From positions 1,054,001 to 1,118,000 of the forward strand of contig NZ_JABETK010000002.1 in NCBI RefSeq assembly GCF_013240295.1: a stretch of DNA of 64,000 nt. Reading direction: 5' to 3'. Positions 52,347 through 61,560 of this stretch are shown piece after piece. The notes beneath the pieces were generated by a model. That model was given only the letters and a program-made list of their open reading frames with translations, ran no database searches and was not told the origin of the DNA. A program made the translations under genes and the position numbers. Each line of letters begins with the position of its first letter. The first letter of the stretch is position 1. The DNA comes from Neoaquamicrobium sediminum (GTDB lineage Bacteria; Pseudomonadota; Alphaproteobacteria; Rhizobiales; Rhizobiaceae).

Positions 52347-53306
52347 TCAATCGGCTGACGAAGCGGAAACCGCCGCTGACGAAGGCAATCCCGGCTTCCC
52401 CGCCTCGGCAGGATTGCGGCGCACATAGGCCGCCTTCAGGCTTTCGGATGTATCGCGAGAGCCGTCATGGCTCCAGCCGGGCGGCTGGAAAAGATAACCA
52501 AGCCGCTGGCGGACCGTCAGACCGGGCGACAGCGCATCCCTGACCATGCCGATCCATTCGTGGAACGCCACCTTCAGCGGGTTGAAGGTGCCGATGTTCT
52601 TGACGATGCCATAGCGCGGGCGATCTTCCTCGAGTTCCTCGACAAAGGTGCCGAACATGCGGTCCCAGATGATGAGCGTCCCGGCATAGTTCGCGTCGAG
52701 GTAGCGCGGATTGGTGGCATGGTGCACGCGATGGTGCGACGGTGTGTTGAAAACCAGCTCGATCGGCTTCCACATCTTGCCGATCGTCTCGGTGTGGATC
52801 CAGAACTGCCAGACGAGATTGAAGCCGAACACGAAGGCGATGACGGCCGGGTGGAAACCCAGCAGCACCAGCGGCGCCTGCAGCACGAACATGCCGGTGA
52901 ACAGACCGGTCCACGACTGCCGCAGCGCCGTCGACAAATTGTAGTGCTGGCTGGAGTGGTGGTTGACGTGTTCCGCCCACACCCAGCGCACGCGATGCGC
53001 GATGCGGTGATACCAGTAATAGCGCAGGTCATCGAGCAGGAAGGCGACAACGAACACCCAAACCGATAGGCCGAGGTCGAAGAACCGGAACTGCCACAGC
53101 CACAGCAATGCGGTGTAGGAGACGATGCCGAGCAGGAGGCCCGAAACGACATTACCGGTGCCCATCAGCAGGCTGGTCAGCGTGTCGCGCGTTTCGAACT
53201 CGCCACGCGCGCGCCCGGTGCGCACAAGCCACAGCTCGATGAGGATGGCGGCGACGAAAAAGGGTATCGCAAGCTGCGTGACGGCCGGAAACTGGTATTC
53301 GTTCAT
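52347..53306 (-). CDS. sterol desaturase/fatty acid hydroxylase family membrane protein
   Basis: Membrane di-iron enzyme of about 319 residues. The eight-histidine pattern is in DLRYYWYHRIAHRVRWVWAE, HVNHHSSQHYNLS and PSHHRVHHATNPRYLDANY. Four or so hydrophobic segments surround it. Substrate (fatty acid, ornithine lipid, hopanoid or carotenoid) unknown. Start at 53306 with AGAAGGA upstream and overlapping the previous stop (ATGA), so it is coupled to a small membrane protein. Confidence 0.93.
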   Translation of the reverse strand: MNEYQFPAVTQLAIPFFVAAILIELWLVRTGRARGEFETRDTLTSLLMGTGNVVSGLLLGIVSYTALLWLWQFRFFDLGLSVWVFVVAFLLDDLRYYWYHRIAHRVRWVWAEHVNHHSSQHYNLSTALRQSWTGLFTGMFVLQAPLVLLGFHPAVIAFVFGFNLVWQFWIHTETIGKMWKPIELVFNTPSHHRVHHATNPRYLDANYAGTLIIWDRMFGTFVEELEEDRPRYGIVKNIGTFNPLKVAFHEWIGMVRDALSPGLTVRQRLGYLFQPPGWSHDGSRDTSESLKAAYVRRNPAEAGKPGLPSSAAVSASSAD

Positions 53307-53740
53307 CGGTCCTTCTCCCAAAGCGCGGCCTTACGCAGCGCGGCGAACGCGGACTCAACCGCCCTCGCCTCCTCCACATCGTCGAAGGCCAGGACACCGC
53401 CTCGCCATGTGAAGTCGCGCAATCGCACCCTCACGATAGCGTCGTTCGCGCGCGGCGTGCCGACAAGATCGTCGGCGGTCACCAGTCGTGTTAGAAATTT
53501 ACCGCCCAGCGCGTGGACGATCCCGATCCGGCCGCCATTCAGGCCGAGGATCGCAGCGCACCGATCCTTGGTCAGCCAGACGGACGCAGGAACGAGATCG
53601 GGAAAATCCTCTGCAAAGCGCTTTCGCGCCGCTTCTTGGCCGTCCAGTTGCGCCCGAGCGCTGCCGCCGGTCAGGTGCACGGCAATCACGACGGCCGCGA
53701 TGCCGGCAACGACGATGATGACGAGCAGCGTCAGGCTCAT
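53303..53740 (-). CDS. small anchored protein, unknown function
   Basis: About 145 residues. One N-terminal transmembrane helix (LTLLVIIVVAGIAAVVIAVH) is followed by a soluble alpha/beta domain (FAEDFPDLVPASVWLTKD, AAILGLNGGRIGIVHALGGK). No family recognised. The gene is translationally coupled to the fatty acid hydroxylase by an ATGA overlap, which suggests a partner or membrane-lipid related role. Confidence 0.75.
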   Translation of the reverse strand: MSLTLLVIIVVAGIAAVVIAVHLTGGSARAQLDGQEAARKRFAEDFPDLVPASVWLTKDRCAAILGLNGGRIGIVHALGGKFLTRLVTADDLVGTPRANDAIVRVRLRDFTWRGGVLAFDDVEEARAVESAFAALRKAALWEKDR

Positions 53741-53822
53741 CCTGTGCATTCCCTCCCGGAGCCCGGCTCCACGCAGAATGCTAGCTTGGCGAGCGACACG
53801 ACGTCAAAGAGGGAATTACCAC

Positions 53823-54669
53823 CTATCCCCAACCGCGCATCGCGCGGCGCAGCAGCGTCCAATGGCGGCGCAACGCCGAAATGTCCGCCGGCTGCGTGGC
53901 CGCTTCATCACCGAGCGCGGCCACCCGATCGAGATAGGCTGGCGCCAGCGTGGCAGGCAGGAAGGCCGGCCGCAGCGCGGATGGCATGCCCCTCGCCTCC
54001 GCTTCAAATTGCGCCGCATGCTCGCGGCCGAGCGCAACCATCGCCGCAATCGCGCGCGCGGTCCCAGCCCGGTCGCTGCCGGCGAGGAAATCCTCGCGGC
54101 TTGTTCCGGCTGCAGCCAGAACATCCGCAGGCAGGTAACATTGTCCGCGCGACCGATGCAGCGGCAGCAGCCGCAACAACCCGGCAATCCCCTGAGCGCA
54201 GCCGGCATGGCCGGCGGCCGAGGCGAAACCGGCAGCAGCCTCTGGCGCAAGCACCAACCCCGCAAGCTGAATGAGGGCCGAGGCCGTCTCGCCGCAATAA
54301 CCTTCGAGGTCCGTGCGGCTGGGCATCGGATCGTCGTAAAGATCGAAGACGCGCGCTTCGAGATAGCGGTCGAAGGCATCCAGCGGCAGGCTGTGTCGGG
54401 CGATGACGTCCGAGAGCGCCGAGGCGAGCGGATGGCCGGCCGTCGCTTGCGCACCGCCTGCAAGCGCGTCGCGCCACCACTGGATGCGGATTTCGCCCGG
54501 CAGCGGCTCGTGGATACGGTCGCGGATGCCGGCGATCTCTGCATTGAAGCCGTAGATAACGGCCAGCGCAGCAGCGCTTGTCGGCAGGCGCGTAGAGCGT
54601 CGACAGGTAGCGATCGGGGTCGCCCTGCCTAAGCGCTGAAAGGTCCGCGTCGGTATTCTCGCCCGTCAT
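53823..54669 (-). CDS. squalene/phytoene synthase family protein (NDUFAF6-like), frameshifted
   Basis: About 280 residues with the all-helical trans-isoprenyl synthase fold: the RIQWWRDALAGGAQA helix after GFNAEIAGIRDRIHEPLPG, ARVFDLYDDPMPSRTDLEGY and YCGETASALIQLAGLVL. The first Asp-rich motif of true synthases is weak (LYDDPMP), as in the NDUFAF6 group. The frame breaks near 54567-54577 with a net +1 (an extra base in GCGCTGCTGCG); the joined reading is ADKRAALAVIYGFNAEI. Starts one base after the Mth938-like gene. Most likely an assembly-type protein rather than a carotenoid enzyme. Confidence 0.82.
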
Positions 54670-54670
54670 C

Positions 54671-55060
54671 TCAATCGACGGCGATCAGCGCGGCTGCGAC
54701 CCGCCTGTCTTCGGCAAGAAGAACATTGTAGGTCCGCACGGCCGATCCCGTAGACATCGGGTCCGCGTGGATGCCCGCCTCGCGCAGCATCGCTTTCAAC
54801 GCGGCCGGCAATGGCCGCATCTCGATGCCGGTGCCGACGAGCAGGATGTCGATCTCCGCTGCCTGCTCGACGACGGCCTTGAAGTCGTCCTCGCCAAGAC
54901 CCGACGCATCGGTCGGGTCCCACCCATGGATGCCGGACGGCAGGCACAGGATCGAGCCGCGATGCGACATCTCGGCAAAGCGGAAGCCGCCATTCCCATA
55001 GGCTTCGATCGACGCACGCCCGGGATAGTGGGCGTCGCGGATGATGATGCCGCTGTTCAT
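54671..55060 (-). CDS. Mth938-like domain protein (DUF498, NDUFAF3-like)
   Basis: 129-residue protein, MNSGIIIRDAHYPGRASIEA, then GFRFAEMSHRGSILCLPSG, EIDILLVGTGIEMRPLP and STGSAVRTYNVLLAEDRRVA. The family includes mitochondrial NDUFAF3, a complex I assembly factor. It lies between secDF and an NDUFAF6-like gene on the same strand, an arrangement conserved in alphaproteobacteria. The direct function in bacteria is not established. Confidence 0.92.
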   Translation of the reverse strand: MNSGIIIRDAHYPGRASIEAYGNGGFRFAEMSHRGSILCLPSGIHGWDPTDASGLGEDDFKAVVEQAAEIDILLVGTGIEMRPLPAALKAMLREAGIHADPMSTGSAVRTYNVLLAEDRRVAAALIAVD

Positions 55061-55070
55061 TCCGTCCGGC

Positions 55071-57629
55071 TCAGGCCTTTGTGGGCGTAGCGGTGGCGTC
55101 TGCCTTGGGTGCTTCGGCCTCCGACCCGAAGATGTCCGGGCGCAGCTTGAACAGGATCAGCATCGGCCCCGCCACGAACACCGAGGAGTAGGTGCCGATG
55201 ATGATGCCGAAGATCATGGCCAGCGTGAAGGAGGAGATGACCTCGCCGCCGAAGAGATACAGCGCGATCAGCGCCAGCAGCGTCGTCACGCCGGTCATGA
55301 CCGTACGCGACAACGTCTGGTTCACCGTCAGGTCGATCAGCTCGGCGATCGGCATCTTCTTGTATTTTCGCAGATTCTCGCGGATTCGGTCGTACACGAC
55401 AACCGTATCGTTGATCGAATAGCCGACCACCGTCAGAACCGCCGCGATACTGGTCAGGTTGAACTCCAGCCCCAGCACGACGTAGAAGCCCACAACCATG
55501 ATGACGTCGTGGATCGTCGTCACGACGGCGCCGATGGCGAACTGCCATTCGAACCGCAGCCAGATATAGACCAGCATCGCGATCAGCGAGATGACGACCG
55601 CGATCGTACCGGCGCGCGCCAGCTCCTGCGAGACCGTCGGCCCCACCACCTCGACCCGGCGGAAGTCGTAGTCGTTTTGGAGCTCATCCTGGACGAGCTG
55701 GATTGCCGACTGTTCCGCCGTATCGCCGCCGCCCTGGGTGCCAATGCGGATCAGCAGTTCGCGCGGCGTGCCGAATTCCTGCACCTGGACTTCACCGAGG
55801 TTCAGCGTTTCCAGCCGCCCGCGAACGTCACTGACATCGGCCGCTTCGGCTTTCGCCTGAACTTCGATCATCGAACCGCCGCGGAAGTCGATGCCATAAT
55901 TCATGCTGACGGTGAAGAAGAGCACGATCGCCAGCACCGACAGTATGGTCGATGCGGCAAAGCTGAAGTTCCGGAGGAACATGAACCGGAACTTGGTGAC
56001 TTCCGGAATGAAGGAGATGAGCCCCTTCGGCAGGTCCTTGGGCTTGCGCGTGCGAATCCAGAAAGCGACCATCCAGCGGGTCACCACGAAGGCGGTGAAG
56101 ACCGTGGTGATGATACCGATGCCTAGCGTCACGGCGAAGCCGCGCACCGGTCCGGTTCCGACATAGAACATGATCGCAGCGGCAATAAAGGTCGTCACGT
56201 TGGCATCGACGATCGTCGATACCGCCTGCCGGAACCCCGCATCCATGGATTGGATCAGGGAACGCCCGTTCGCCCGCTCCTCGCGCACGCGTTCGAAGAT
56301 GATGATGTTGGCATCGACCGCCATACCCATCGTCAGCACGATGCCGGCGATACCGGGCATCGTCAGCGTCGCTCCGAGCGCCGACAGTATGGCGATGATC
56401 ATCACCATGTTCGCAATCAGCGCGAGATTGGCGATGACGCCGAGCGTGCTGTAGCCGAACGTCATGAAGCCGAGCACCAGAACGGCCGCGATGATCGCCG
56501 CGATTTGGCCCGCCTCGATCGAGTCGGCGCCGAGGCTCGGTCCGACCGTACGCTCCTCGATGATGTTCAGGTCCACCGGCAGCGCACCGGCGCGCAGCAG
56601 CACCGCGAGGTCGTTAGCGGTCTGCACCGTGAAATTGCCGGAAATCTGCCCCGAGCCGCCGAGGATGGGCTCGCGAATCTGCGGCGCCGAGATCACCTGG
56701 TCATCCAGGATGATGGCGAACAGCCGGCCGACGTTCTGCTGTGTGGCCTGCCCGAAGCGCGTCGCACCCTGATTGTCGAAGCGGAACGACACGACCGGCT
56801 CATTGGTGCGCTGGTCGAAGCTCGTCTGCGCATCGACCAGGTTTTCACCCGACACGATCACCCGGCTCTCGATGATGTAGGGAACCGGCGGATCGTCGGT
56901 CGAATACATCACCTTGGTGCCCGCAGGCGGCCGCCCCTGCACGGCTTCTGCCGCGGGCATCGACTGGTCCACCATCTGGAAGGTCAGCTTGGCCGTCTGG
57001 CCGAGAATGTCCTTCAGGCGCTGCGGGTCGTCGAGACCGGGCACCTGCACCAAAATACGGTCGTTACCCTGCTGCTGGATGATGGGTTCGGTCGTGCCAA
57101 GCTCGTTGACGCGCCGGTTGACCACCTCGACCGACTGCGACAGCGCGGTCGACAGGCGGTAATCGATGCCTTCATCCGTGAGTGTGAACCGCAGGAGGCC
57201 GGGTTCCGGCTCCTCCAGCGCCAGCTCTGTCACGCTGCCCGCGCCGAAGAGGCCGGACGAAACCGGCTCTATCAGGCTCGCCACCGCCTGCTTGGCAGCA
57301 TCGATCTGGTCCGCGTCGCGCACCCGCACCTGAACGCTGCGCCCGGCACTGGACAGCCCCGTATAGCCGATGCGCCCGTCGCGCAGCGCGATGCGCACAT
57401 CGTCCCGCGCTGTCTCCAGCCGGTCGGCGATCATGTCGTCCCGGTCGATCTGCAGCAGGATATGCGAACCGCCCTGCAGGTCGAGGCCAAGCGTGAGCTG
57501 GCGCTTCGGCAGCCAGTCGGGCATCGAGGCAAGTGTCGACTGCGGGATCACGTTCGGCGCGGCGGCAACGAATGCGATGAGCACGGTCAGCCAGATCGCA
57601 ATCGTCTTCCAGCGCGAGAAATAGAGCAT
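55071..57629 (-). CDS. secDF: fused protein translocase subunits SecD-SecF
   Basis: Proton-motive-force driven accessory to SecYEG, completing export on the periplasmic side. 852 residues with SecD first (about 1-510) and SecF after (about 545-840), together twelve transmembrane helices. SecD features are QLTLGLDLQGGSHILLQIDR, LVQVPGLDDPQRLKDILG and GMAVDANIIIFERVREE. SecF features are MNYGIDFRGGSMIEV and GYSINDTVVVYDRIRENLRK. The fusion is common in rhizobia. yajC precedes it by 52 bases. Confidence 0.96.
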   Translation of the reverse strand: MLYFSRWKTIAIWLTVLIAFVAAAPNVIPQSTLASMPDWLPKRQLTLGLDLQGGSHILLQIDRDDMIADRLETARDDVRIALRDGRIGYTGLSSAGRSVQVRVRDADQIDAAKQAVASLIEPVSSGLFGAGSVTELALEEPEPGLLRFTLTDEGIDYRLSTALSQSVEVVNRRVNELGTTEPIIQQQGNDRILVQVPGLDDPQRLKDILGQTAKLTFQMVDQSMPAAEAVQGRPPAGTKVMYSTDDPPVPYIIESRVIVSGENLVDAQTSFDQRTNEPVVSFRFDNQGATRFGQATQQNVGRLFAIILDDQVISAPQIREPILGGSGQISGNFTVQTANDLAVLLRAGALPVDLNIIEERTVGPSLGADSIEAGQIAAIIAAVLVLGFMTFGYSTLGVIANLALIANMVMIIAILSALGATLTMPGIAGIVLTMGMAVDANIIIFERVREERANGRSLIQSMDAGFRQAVSTIVDANVTTFIAAAIMFYVGTGPVRGFAVTLGIGIITTVFTAFVVTRWMVAFWIRTRKPKDLPKGLISFIPEVTKFRFMFLRNFSFAASTILSVLAIVLFFTVSMNYGIDFRGGSMIEVQAKAEAADVSDVRGRLETLNLGEVQVQEFGTPRELLIRIGTQGGGDTAEQSAIQLVQDELQNDYDFRRVEVVGPTVSQELARAGTIAVVISLIAMLVYIWLRFEWQFAIGAVVTTIHDVIMVVGFYVVLGLEFNLTSIAAVLTVVGYSINDTVVVYDRIRENLRKYKKMPIAELIDLTVNQTLSRTVMTGVTTLLALIALYLFGGEVISSFTLAMIFGIIIGTYSSVFVAGPMLILFKLRPDIFGSEAEAPKADATATPTKA

Positions 57630-57681
57630 CAGGTCACGTCCAGGTCAGACGGAAAAAGAACCGCTTCCGTCCCGAATACGG

Positions 57682-58020
57682 TTATTTCTTGGCGTTCTGG
57701 TTGGCGACGGGTTCGCCCTTAACGCGCACGTCGGCGATGGTGGAGCGCAGCGCCGTCACCTTGTTGCCGCCGCCCAGGTCGATCTCGAGCTCGTTGTCGT
57801 CGATCACCTTGGTCACCTTGCCGATGAGGCCGCCGCCAGTCACCACCGTATCGCCGCGCCGCACGGCCGCCAGCATTTCGCCGCGCCGCTTCATCTGCTG
57901 GCGCTGAGGCCTGATGATGAGGAAATACATGATGACGAAGATGAGGACGAACGGCAAAATGCTTATGAAAACATCGGGGCCGCCGCCCATCGCCTGGGCG
58001 TATGCCGGGGTAACGAACAT
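57682..58020 (-). CDS. yajC: preprotein translocase subunit YajC
   Basis: Small SecDF partner, 112 residues from the ATG at 58020 with AGGAG upstream. One transmembrane helix (VFISILPFVLIFVIMYFLII) is followed by RPQRQQMKRRGEMLAAVRRG and TVVTGGGLIGKVTKVIDDNE. First gene of the yajC-secDF operon. Confidence 0.95.
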   Translation of the reverse strand: MFVTPAYAQAMGGGPDVFISILPFVLIFVIMYFLIIRPQRQQMKRRGEMLAAVRRGDTVVTGGGLIGKVTKVIDDNELEIDLGGGNKVTALRSTIADVRVKGEPVANQNAKK

Positions 58021-58200
58021 GGTCAAACTCCTGAGACAAATGCGCGAAGGGACCGGCGAGCCGGCCCCCGTGAAGCTGGCCGGAATATAATCGCTGGCTG
58101 CGCCAATGCAACTGTAACCGCCCGGCCCTGCATGGCTTTTCCCCCATGACGCCCGTGCTAGGCGATGTCGATGACCGCATAGCATGAAAAGACAGCAGAA

Positions 58201-59076
58201 ATGACCGATAAACTGCCTGAAACGCTTGAACAAAAGCTCGATCGCCTCATTGAAGCCGTTTCCCGGCTAAGCCCTCGCGAACCGGCCGCGACAGATCTGA
58301 CGGTGGCCGATTGCTTCGTCTGGTCTGCCGAGCGCAGCCTGCTGGAACCCGTGCCGCATGTGAATCGCGTCGAGATCGAGCTGATCCGCGGCATCGACCG
58401 TGTGCGCGACATCCTGATCGACAACACGCGCCGTTTCGCCGACGGCCTGTCGGCCAACAATGCGCTTCTGTGGGGCGCGCGCGGCATGGGCAAGTCGTCG
58501 CTCGTCAAGGCGGCCCATGCGACGATCAACCGCGACCGCGCCGACGGCGAAGCACCGCTGAAGCTGATCGAAATCCACCGCGAGGACATCGACACGCTGC
58601 CGCGGCTGATGAGCATCCTCAAGGTTGCCCCGTTCCGCTTCATCCTGTTTTGCGATGACCTATCGTTCGACCACGACGATACGTCGTACAAGTCGCTGAA
58701 GGCAGCCCTGGAAGGCGGGGTCGAGGGCCGGCCCACCAACGTCATCTTTTATGCGACCTCGAACCGCCGCCACCTGCTGCCGCGCGACATGATCGAGAAC
58801 GAGCGGTCGACGGCGATCAATCCGGCCGAGGCGGTCGAGGAAAAGGTCTCGCTCTCCGATCGTTTCGGCCTATGGCTCGGCTTCCACAAATGCTCGCAGG
58901 ACGATTATCTGGCGATGATCGATGGCTATGTGCGCCACTACGGTCTCGATATCGATCCGGAAGAACTGCGCCGCGACGCGCTCGAATGGGCCACCACGCG
59001 CGGCAGCCGCTCGGGTCGTGTTGCCTGGCAGTTCACCCAGGACCTCGCAGGCCGGCTCGGCAAACGGCTCGACTAG
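58201..59076 (+). CDS. DUF815 family AAA-type ATPase
   Basis: 291 residues. Walker A is GARGMGKSS (92-100); Walker B is FILFCDDLSF near 148; sensor-like YATSNRRHLLPRDM follows, then LSDRFGLWLGFHKCSQDDYL. An N-terminal helix (LPETLEQKLDRLIEAVSRL) may be a coiled coil. The family is widespread but without an assigned reaction. It is divergent from yajC and convergent with the nlpD-like gene. Confidence 0.92.
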   Translation: MTDKLPETLEQKLDRLIEAVSRLSPREPAATDLTVADCFVWSAERSLLEPVPHVNRVEIELIRGIDRVRDILIDNTRRFADGLSANNALLWGARGMGKSSLVKAAHATINRDRADGEAPLKLIEIHREDIDTLPRLMSILKVAPFRFILFCDDLSFDHDDTSYKSLKAALEGGVEGRPTNVIFYATSNRRHLLPRDMIENERSTAINPAEAVEEKVSLSDRFGLWLGFHKCSQDDYLAMIDGYVRHYGLDIDPEELRRDALEWATTRGSRSGRVAWQFTQDLAGRLGKRLD

Positions 59077-59094
59077 CGGCGAGGCACCAAACAA

Positions 59095-59118
59095 ACGCCC
59101 GCCTCGTAAGGCGGGCGT
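59095..59118 (-). terminator. hairpin terminator for the nlpD-like gene
   Basis: Perfect ten-base-pair stem ACGCCCGCCT/AGGCGGGCGT around CGTA, between the convergent DUF815 and nlpD-like genes. On the minus strand TTGTTTGG follows the stem, so it best serves the nlpD-like gene. Confidence 0.6.
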
Positions 59119-59169
59119 AAGCGAACGGTCCGGACTGGAGACGAAACGGACCGCGTCGTCTCGCGAGTT

Positions 59170-60792
59170 CTATTCGAGATAGCCGGCCGGATCGACCGGT
59201 GCGGAGTCCTTGCGCACCTCGAAGTGCAGCTTCGGTGTATCCGCTGAACCGCTCATGCCGGCCTTGGCGATCTCCTCGCCCCTGCGCACCTTCTGGCCGC
59301 GCTGGACGTTGATCTCGCTGGCATGGCCGTAAACGGTCACCAGGCCGTTTTCGTGACGCACCAGCACGGTATTGCCGAATTCTTTCAGCCCGTCGCCGGC
59401 ATAGATGACGACGCCGTTCTCGGCGGCGCGCACCGATGTGCCCGTCGGCACCGCAATGTCGATGCCGTCGTTCTTCTTGCCACCCGAAGAACCGCCGAAC
59501 CCTGAGATGACACGGCCCCGCGCCGGCCAGCGCATGCGCGAGATACCGGTGGCATCGGGCGCGCTTTCCGGGTTCAGCGAGGCCTGCTGGATGACTTTTT
59601 CCGCCGGCTGCGCCTGCTTGGGCGGCGTGTAGGCCGCCACCGGCTCGGGCGCGGATGGCTTGACGGTGCCGGTCGTGGTCTGGTCCGTACGCTGCGCGAC
59701 CTGGACCGGAGCGCCGGCTGCCGGGATCGTCAACGTCTGGCCGATGCGGATCAGGCCGCTGGAGAGGCCGTTGGCCTGTTTCAGCGCCTCGGCACTAACA
59801 CCGGTTCGCCGCGCGATCGCATTGAGCGTATCGCCGGACGCGACGGTATAGCTGCGGCCGTTCGCGGCGCCACGCTGCGTGTCGTTGGCCGCTGTCTGCG
59901 TACCCGGCTGCTCTTCCTTGAGCTTGGGCTGCTGCGGCAACACCGCCAGCCGCTCGGCTGGCGCCTTGCCGGGAACCGGGACGCGATCGTTCGGCACGTC
60001 GAAACGGCTTCCCGTCGAGGACCGGGCATCCGCCACATTGCTGTTGGCGTCTGGCGCGCTGACCGGCGCCTTCGCCGAATGGACATAGGTGGGGATGATG
60101 ACCTGCTGGCCTGCGGCAAGCGCGTCGGCGCTCGAAAGCCCGTTCGCCTTGAGGATAGCATCGACGGGCACGCCGAAACGGCGCGAGAGGTTGTAGACCG
60201 TTTCGCCCTGGCGGACAGGCACCTGCGTGCCCCCTGCCCGTGACCAGCCACCCTCGTTGTCGCGCGACGCTATCTCGGGCTGGCGCGGAGCAGCCGGAAC
60301 CGGCTGGGCAGCCTGCACGACCGGAGGCTGGACGGCTGGCGCAGCAGGCTGCGGCGCCGGTGCGGTGCTGCCGGTCGCGGTCGTGTCGAGGCTGGCGCGC
60401 TGGACGACCGGCTGCGGAGCGGGGGCTGCAGGAGCGGCATAAGTCGGCTGTTGCTGCTGCCAGGTGCTGTGCATCGGCGTGGCCGCGACCTGCGCGGCAC
60501 CGCTGCGAACGTCACCGTCCGGACGCGGCGCCCTGCCGAAGCGATTCAGAATCCCGCTGCCGCGCCGTGCCGGCGCTATCGAGGCGGTCGTTGTCTGATC
60601 GAGCTGCGCCGTGTCGCCAGGATAGGGCTGATTGACCGGCGCGATCTGCTGCTGGCGAGCCGAACCCGTGAGGATCGAATCCTGAAAACGGCTGACGTCG
60701 GAGCTGCAGCCCGCAGCCGTGCCGCCGATGAGAAGCACCGCGGCGCCGCGCGCCAGGGTGCGCCGATATGTGCCTGAAACTCCGATACGCAT
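59170..60792 (-). CDS. NlpD-like LysM/M23 lipoprotein with degenerate active site
   Basis: About 540 residues. A lipobox (GGTAAGC) follows the signal peptide. Two LysM domains bind peptidoglycan: GETVYNLSRRFGVPVDAIL and GDTLNAIARRTGVSAEALKQ, separated by long Pro/Ala/Gln-rich linkers. The C-terminal LytM/M23 domain (about 425-540) begins MRWPARGRVISGFGG. Of the zinc ligands, the expected HxGxD reads NDGID, and HLH reads KLHFEVR. It therefore probably activates amidases as NlpD and EnvC do, and does not cut by itself. The ATG at 60792 is preferred. Follows pcm, as in other rhizobia. Confidence 0.9.
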   Translation of the reverse strand: MRIGVSGTYRRTLARGAAVLLIGGTAAGCSSDVSRFQDSILTGSARQQQIAPVNQPYPGDTAQLDQTTTASIAPARRGSGILNRFGRAPRPDGDVRSGAAQVAATPMHSTWQQQQPTYAAPAAPAPQPVVQRASLDTTATGSTAPAPQPAAPAVQPPVVQAAQPVPAAPRQPEIASRDNEGGWSRAGGTQVPVRQGETVYNLSRRFGVPVDAILKANGLSSADALAAGQQVIIPTYVHSAKAPVSAPDANSNVADARSSTGSRFDVPNDRVPVPGKAPAERLAVLPQQPKLKEEQPGTQTAANDTQRGAANGRSYTVASGDTLNAIARRTGVSAEALKQANGLSSGLIRIGQTLTIPAAGAPVQVAQRTDQTTTGTVKPSAPEPVAAYTPPKQAQPAEKVIQQASLNPESAPDATGISRMRWPARGRVISGFGGSSGGKKNDGIDIAVPTGTSVRAAENGVVIYAGDGLKEFGNTVLVRHENGLVTVYGHASEINVQRGQKVRRGEEIAKAGMSGSADTPKLHFEVRKDSAPVDPAGYLE

Positions 60793-60903
60793 CAAACCAA
60801 CCCGCGCTACTCGATACCAAAGACAGGCTTGATTAAAGCGCGTTAATGTTACTGGTCGGTTAAACCGAATACGGCAAATTTCAGGTCGCGCGGTATTTGC
60901 AAC

Positions 60904-61560
60904 TTAAAGTGCGGCGGCCACACCCGTCGCCATTGGCTGCAGCCGCACCTGGGCGACTTCCGTCCGCTCGAAGCGGCTGCCCAGCTTGGCGAGCTTTTCC
61001 ATGACCTGCACGCCCTCGGCCGGGCCGATTGCGGCGACCATGATTCCGCCTGTCGAAAGCTGGTCGACAAAGCCGCGCGGCAGTTCCTCATAGGCAGCCC
61101 ACGCGATGATGCGATCGAACGGCCCTTCGGCAGGCGCGCCGTTGGCCGCGTCGGCCTGCCGCGCCAGCACGTTGGAGATGCCCAGCGCCTCGTGGCGCTG
61201 ACGGGCGAGCTGCACCAGCGTCTTGAACCGGTCGAGGGTGAGCACGCGCGCCGAAAGCCGCGCCATCACCGCGGCCGTGAAACCCGACCCGGTACCGATC
61301 TCGAGCACCCGGCAGCCGGGCTGCAGGTCGAGTGCTGCAAGCGCGCGCATCTGCAGGTCGATCCCCTCGATCGCCTCGCCGCATTCGATCGGCACCATGC
61401 GTTCGGACCACGCATCGGCCCGCCATTGCGCCGGCACGAAACTGGCGCGCGGAGTTGCCTCGAAAGCCGCGATCAGGCCCCGGTCGGTAAAGCCGGCAGC
61501 GCGCATGCGCAGCAGGAAGGCGGCAAACTTCTCGCGTTCCGCCTCGTCCATGCCCGTCAC
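60904..61560 (-). CDS. pcm: protein-L-isoaspartate O-methyltransferase
   Basis: Repairs isoaspartyl residues using SAM. 218 residues with [17 protein letters not shown] near residue 35, then the SAM site [18 protein letters not shown], and [20 protein letters not shown] at 61560 overlaps the surE stop (GTGA), which suggests coupling; an ATG at 61551 is an alternative start. The order surE-pcm-nlpD is typical. Confidence 0.95.
   Translation of the reverse strand: MTGMDEAEREKFAAFLLRMRAAGFTDRGLIAAFEATPRASFVPAQWRADAWSERMVPIECGEAIEGIDLQMRALAALDLQPGCRVLEIGTGSGFTAAVMARLSARVLTLDRFKTLVQLARQRHEALGISNVLARQADAANGAPAEGPFDRIIAWAAYEELPRGFVDQLSTGGIMVAAIGPAEGVQVMEKLAKLGSRFERTEVAQVRLQPMATGVAAAL

Noticed and set aside
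53823..54669. Carotenoid or hopanoid biosynthesis cluster (phytoene-synthase fold next to a sterol-desaturase fold)
   Set aside because: No other crt, hpn or shc genes are present, the Asp-rich motif is weak, and the linkage with the Mth938-like gene and secDF fits an assembly-factor role better.
56250..57722. 490-codon plus-strand open frame
   Set aside because: Antisense to secDF.
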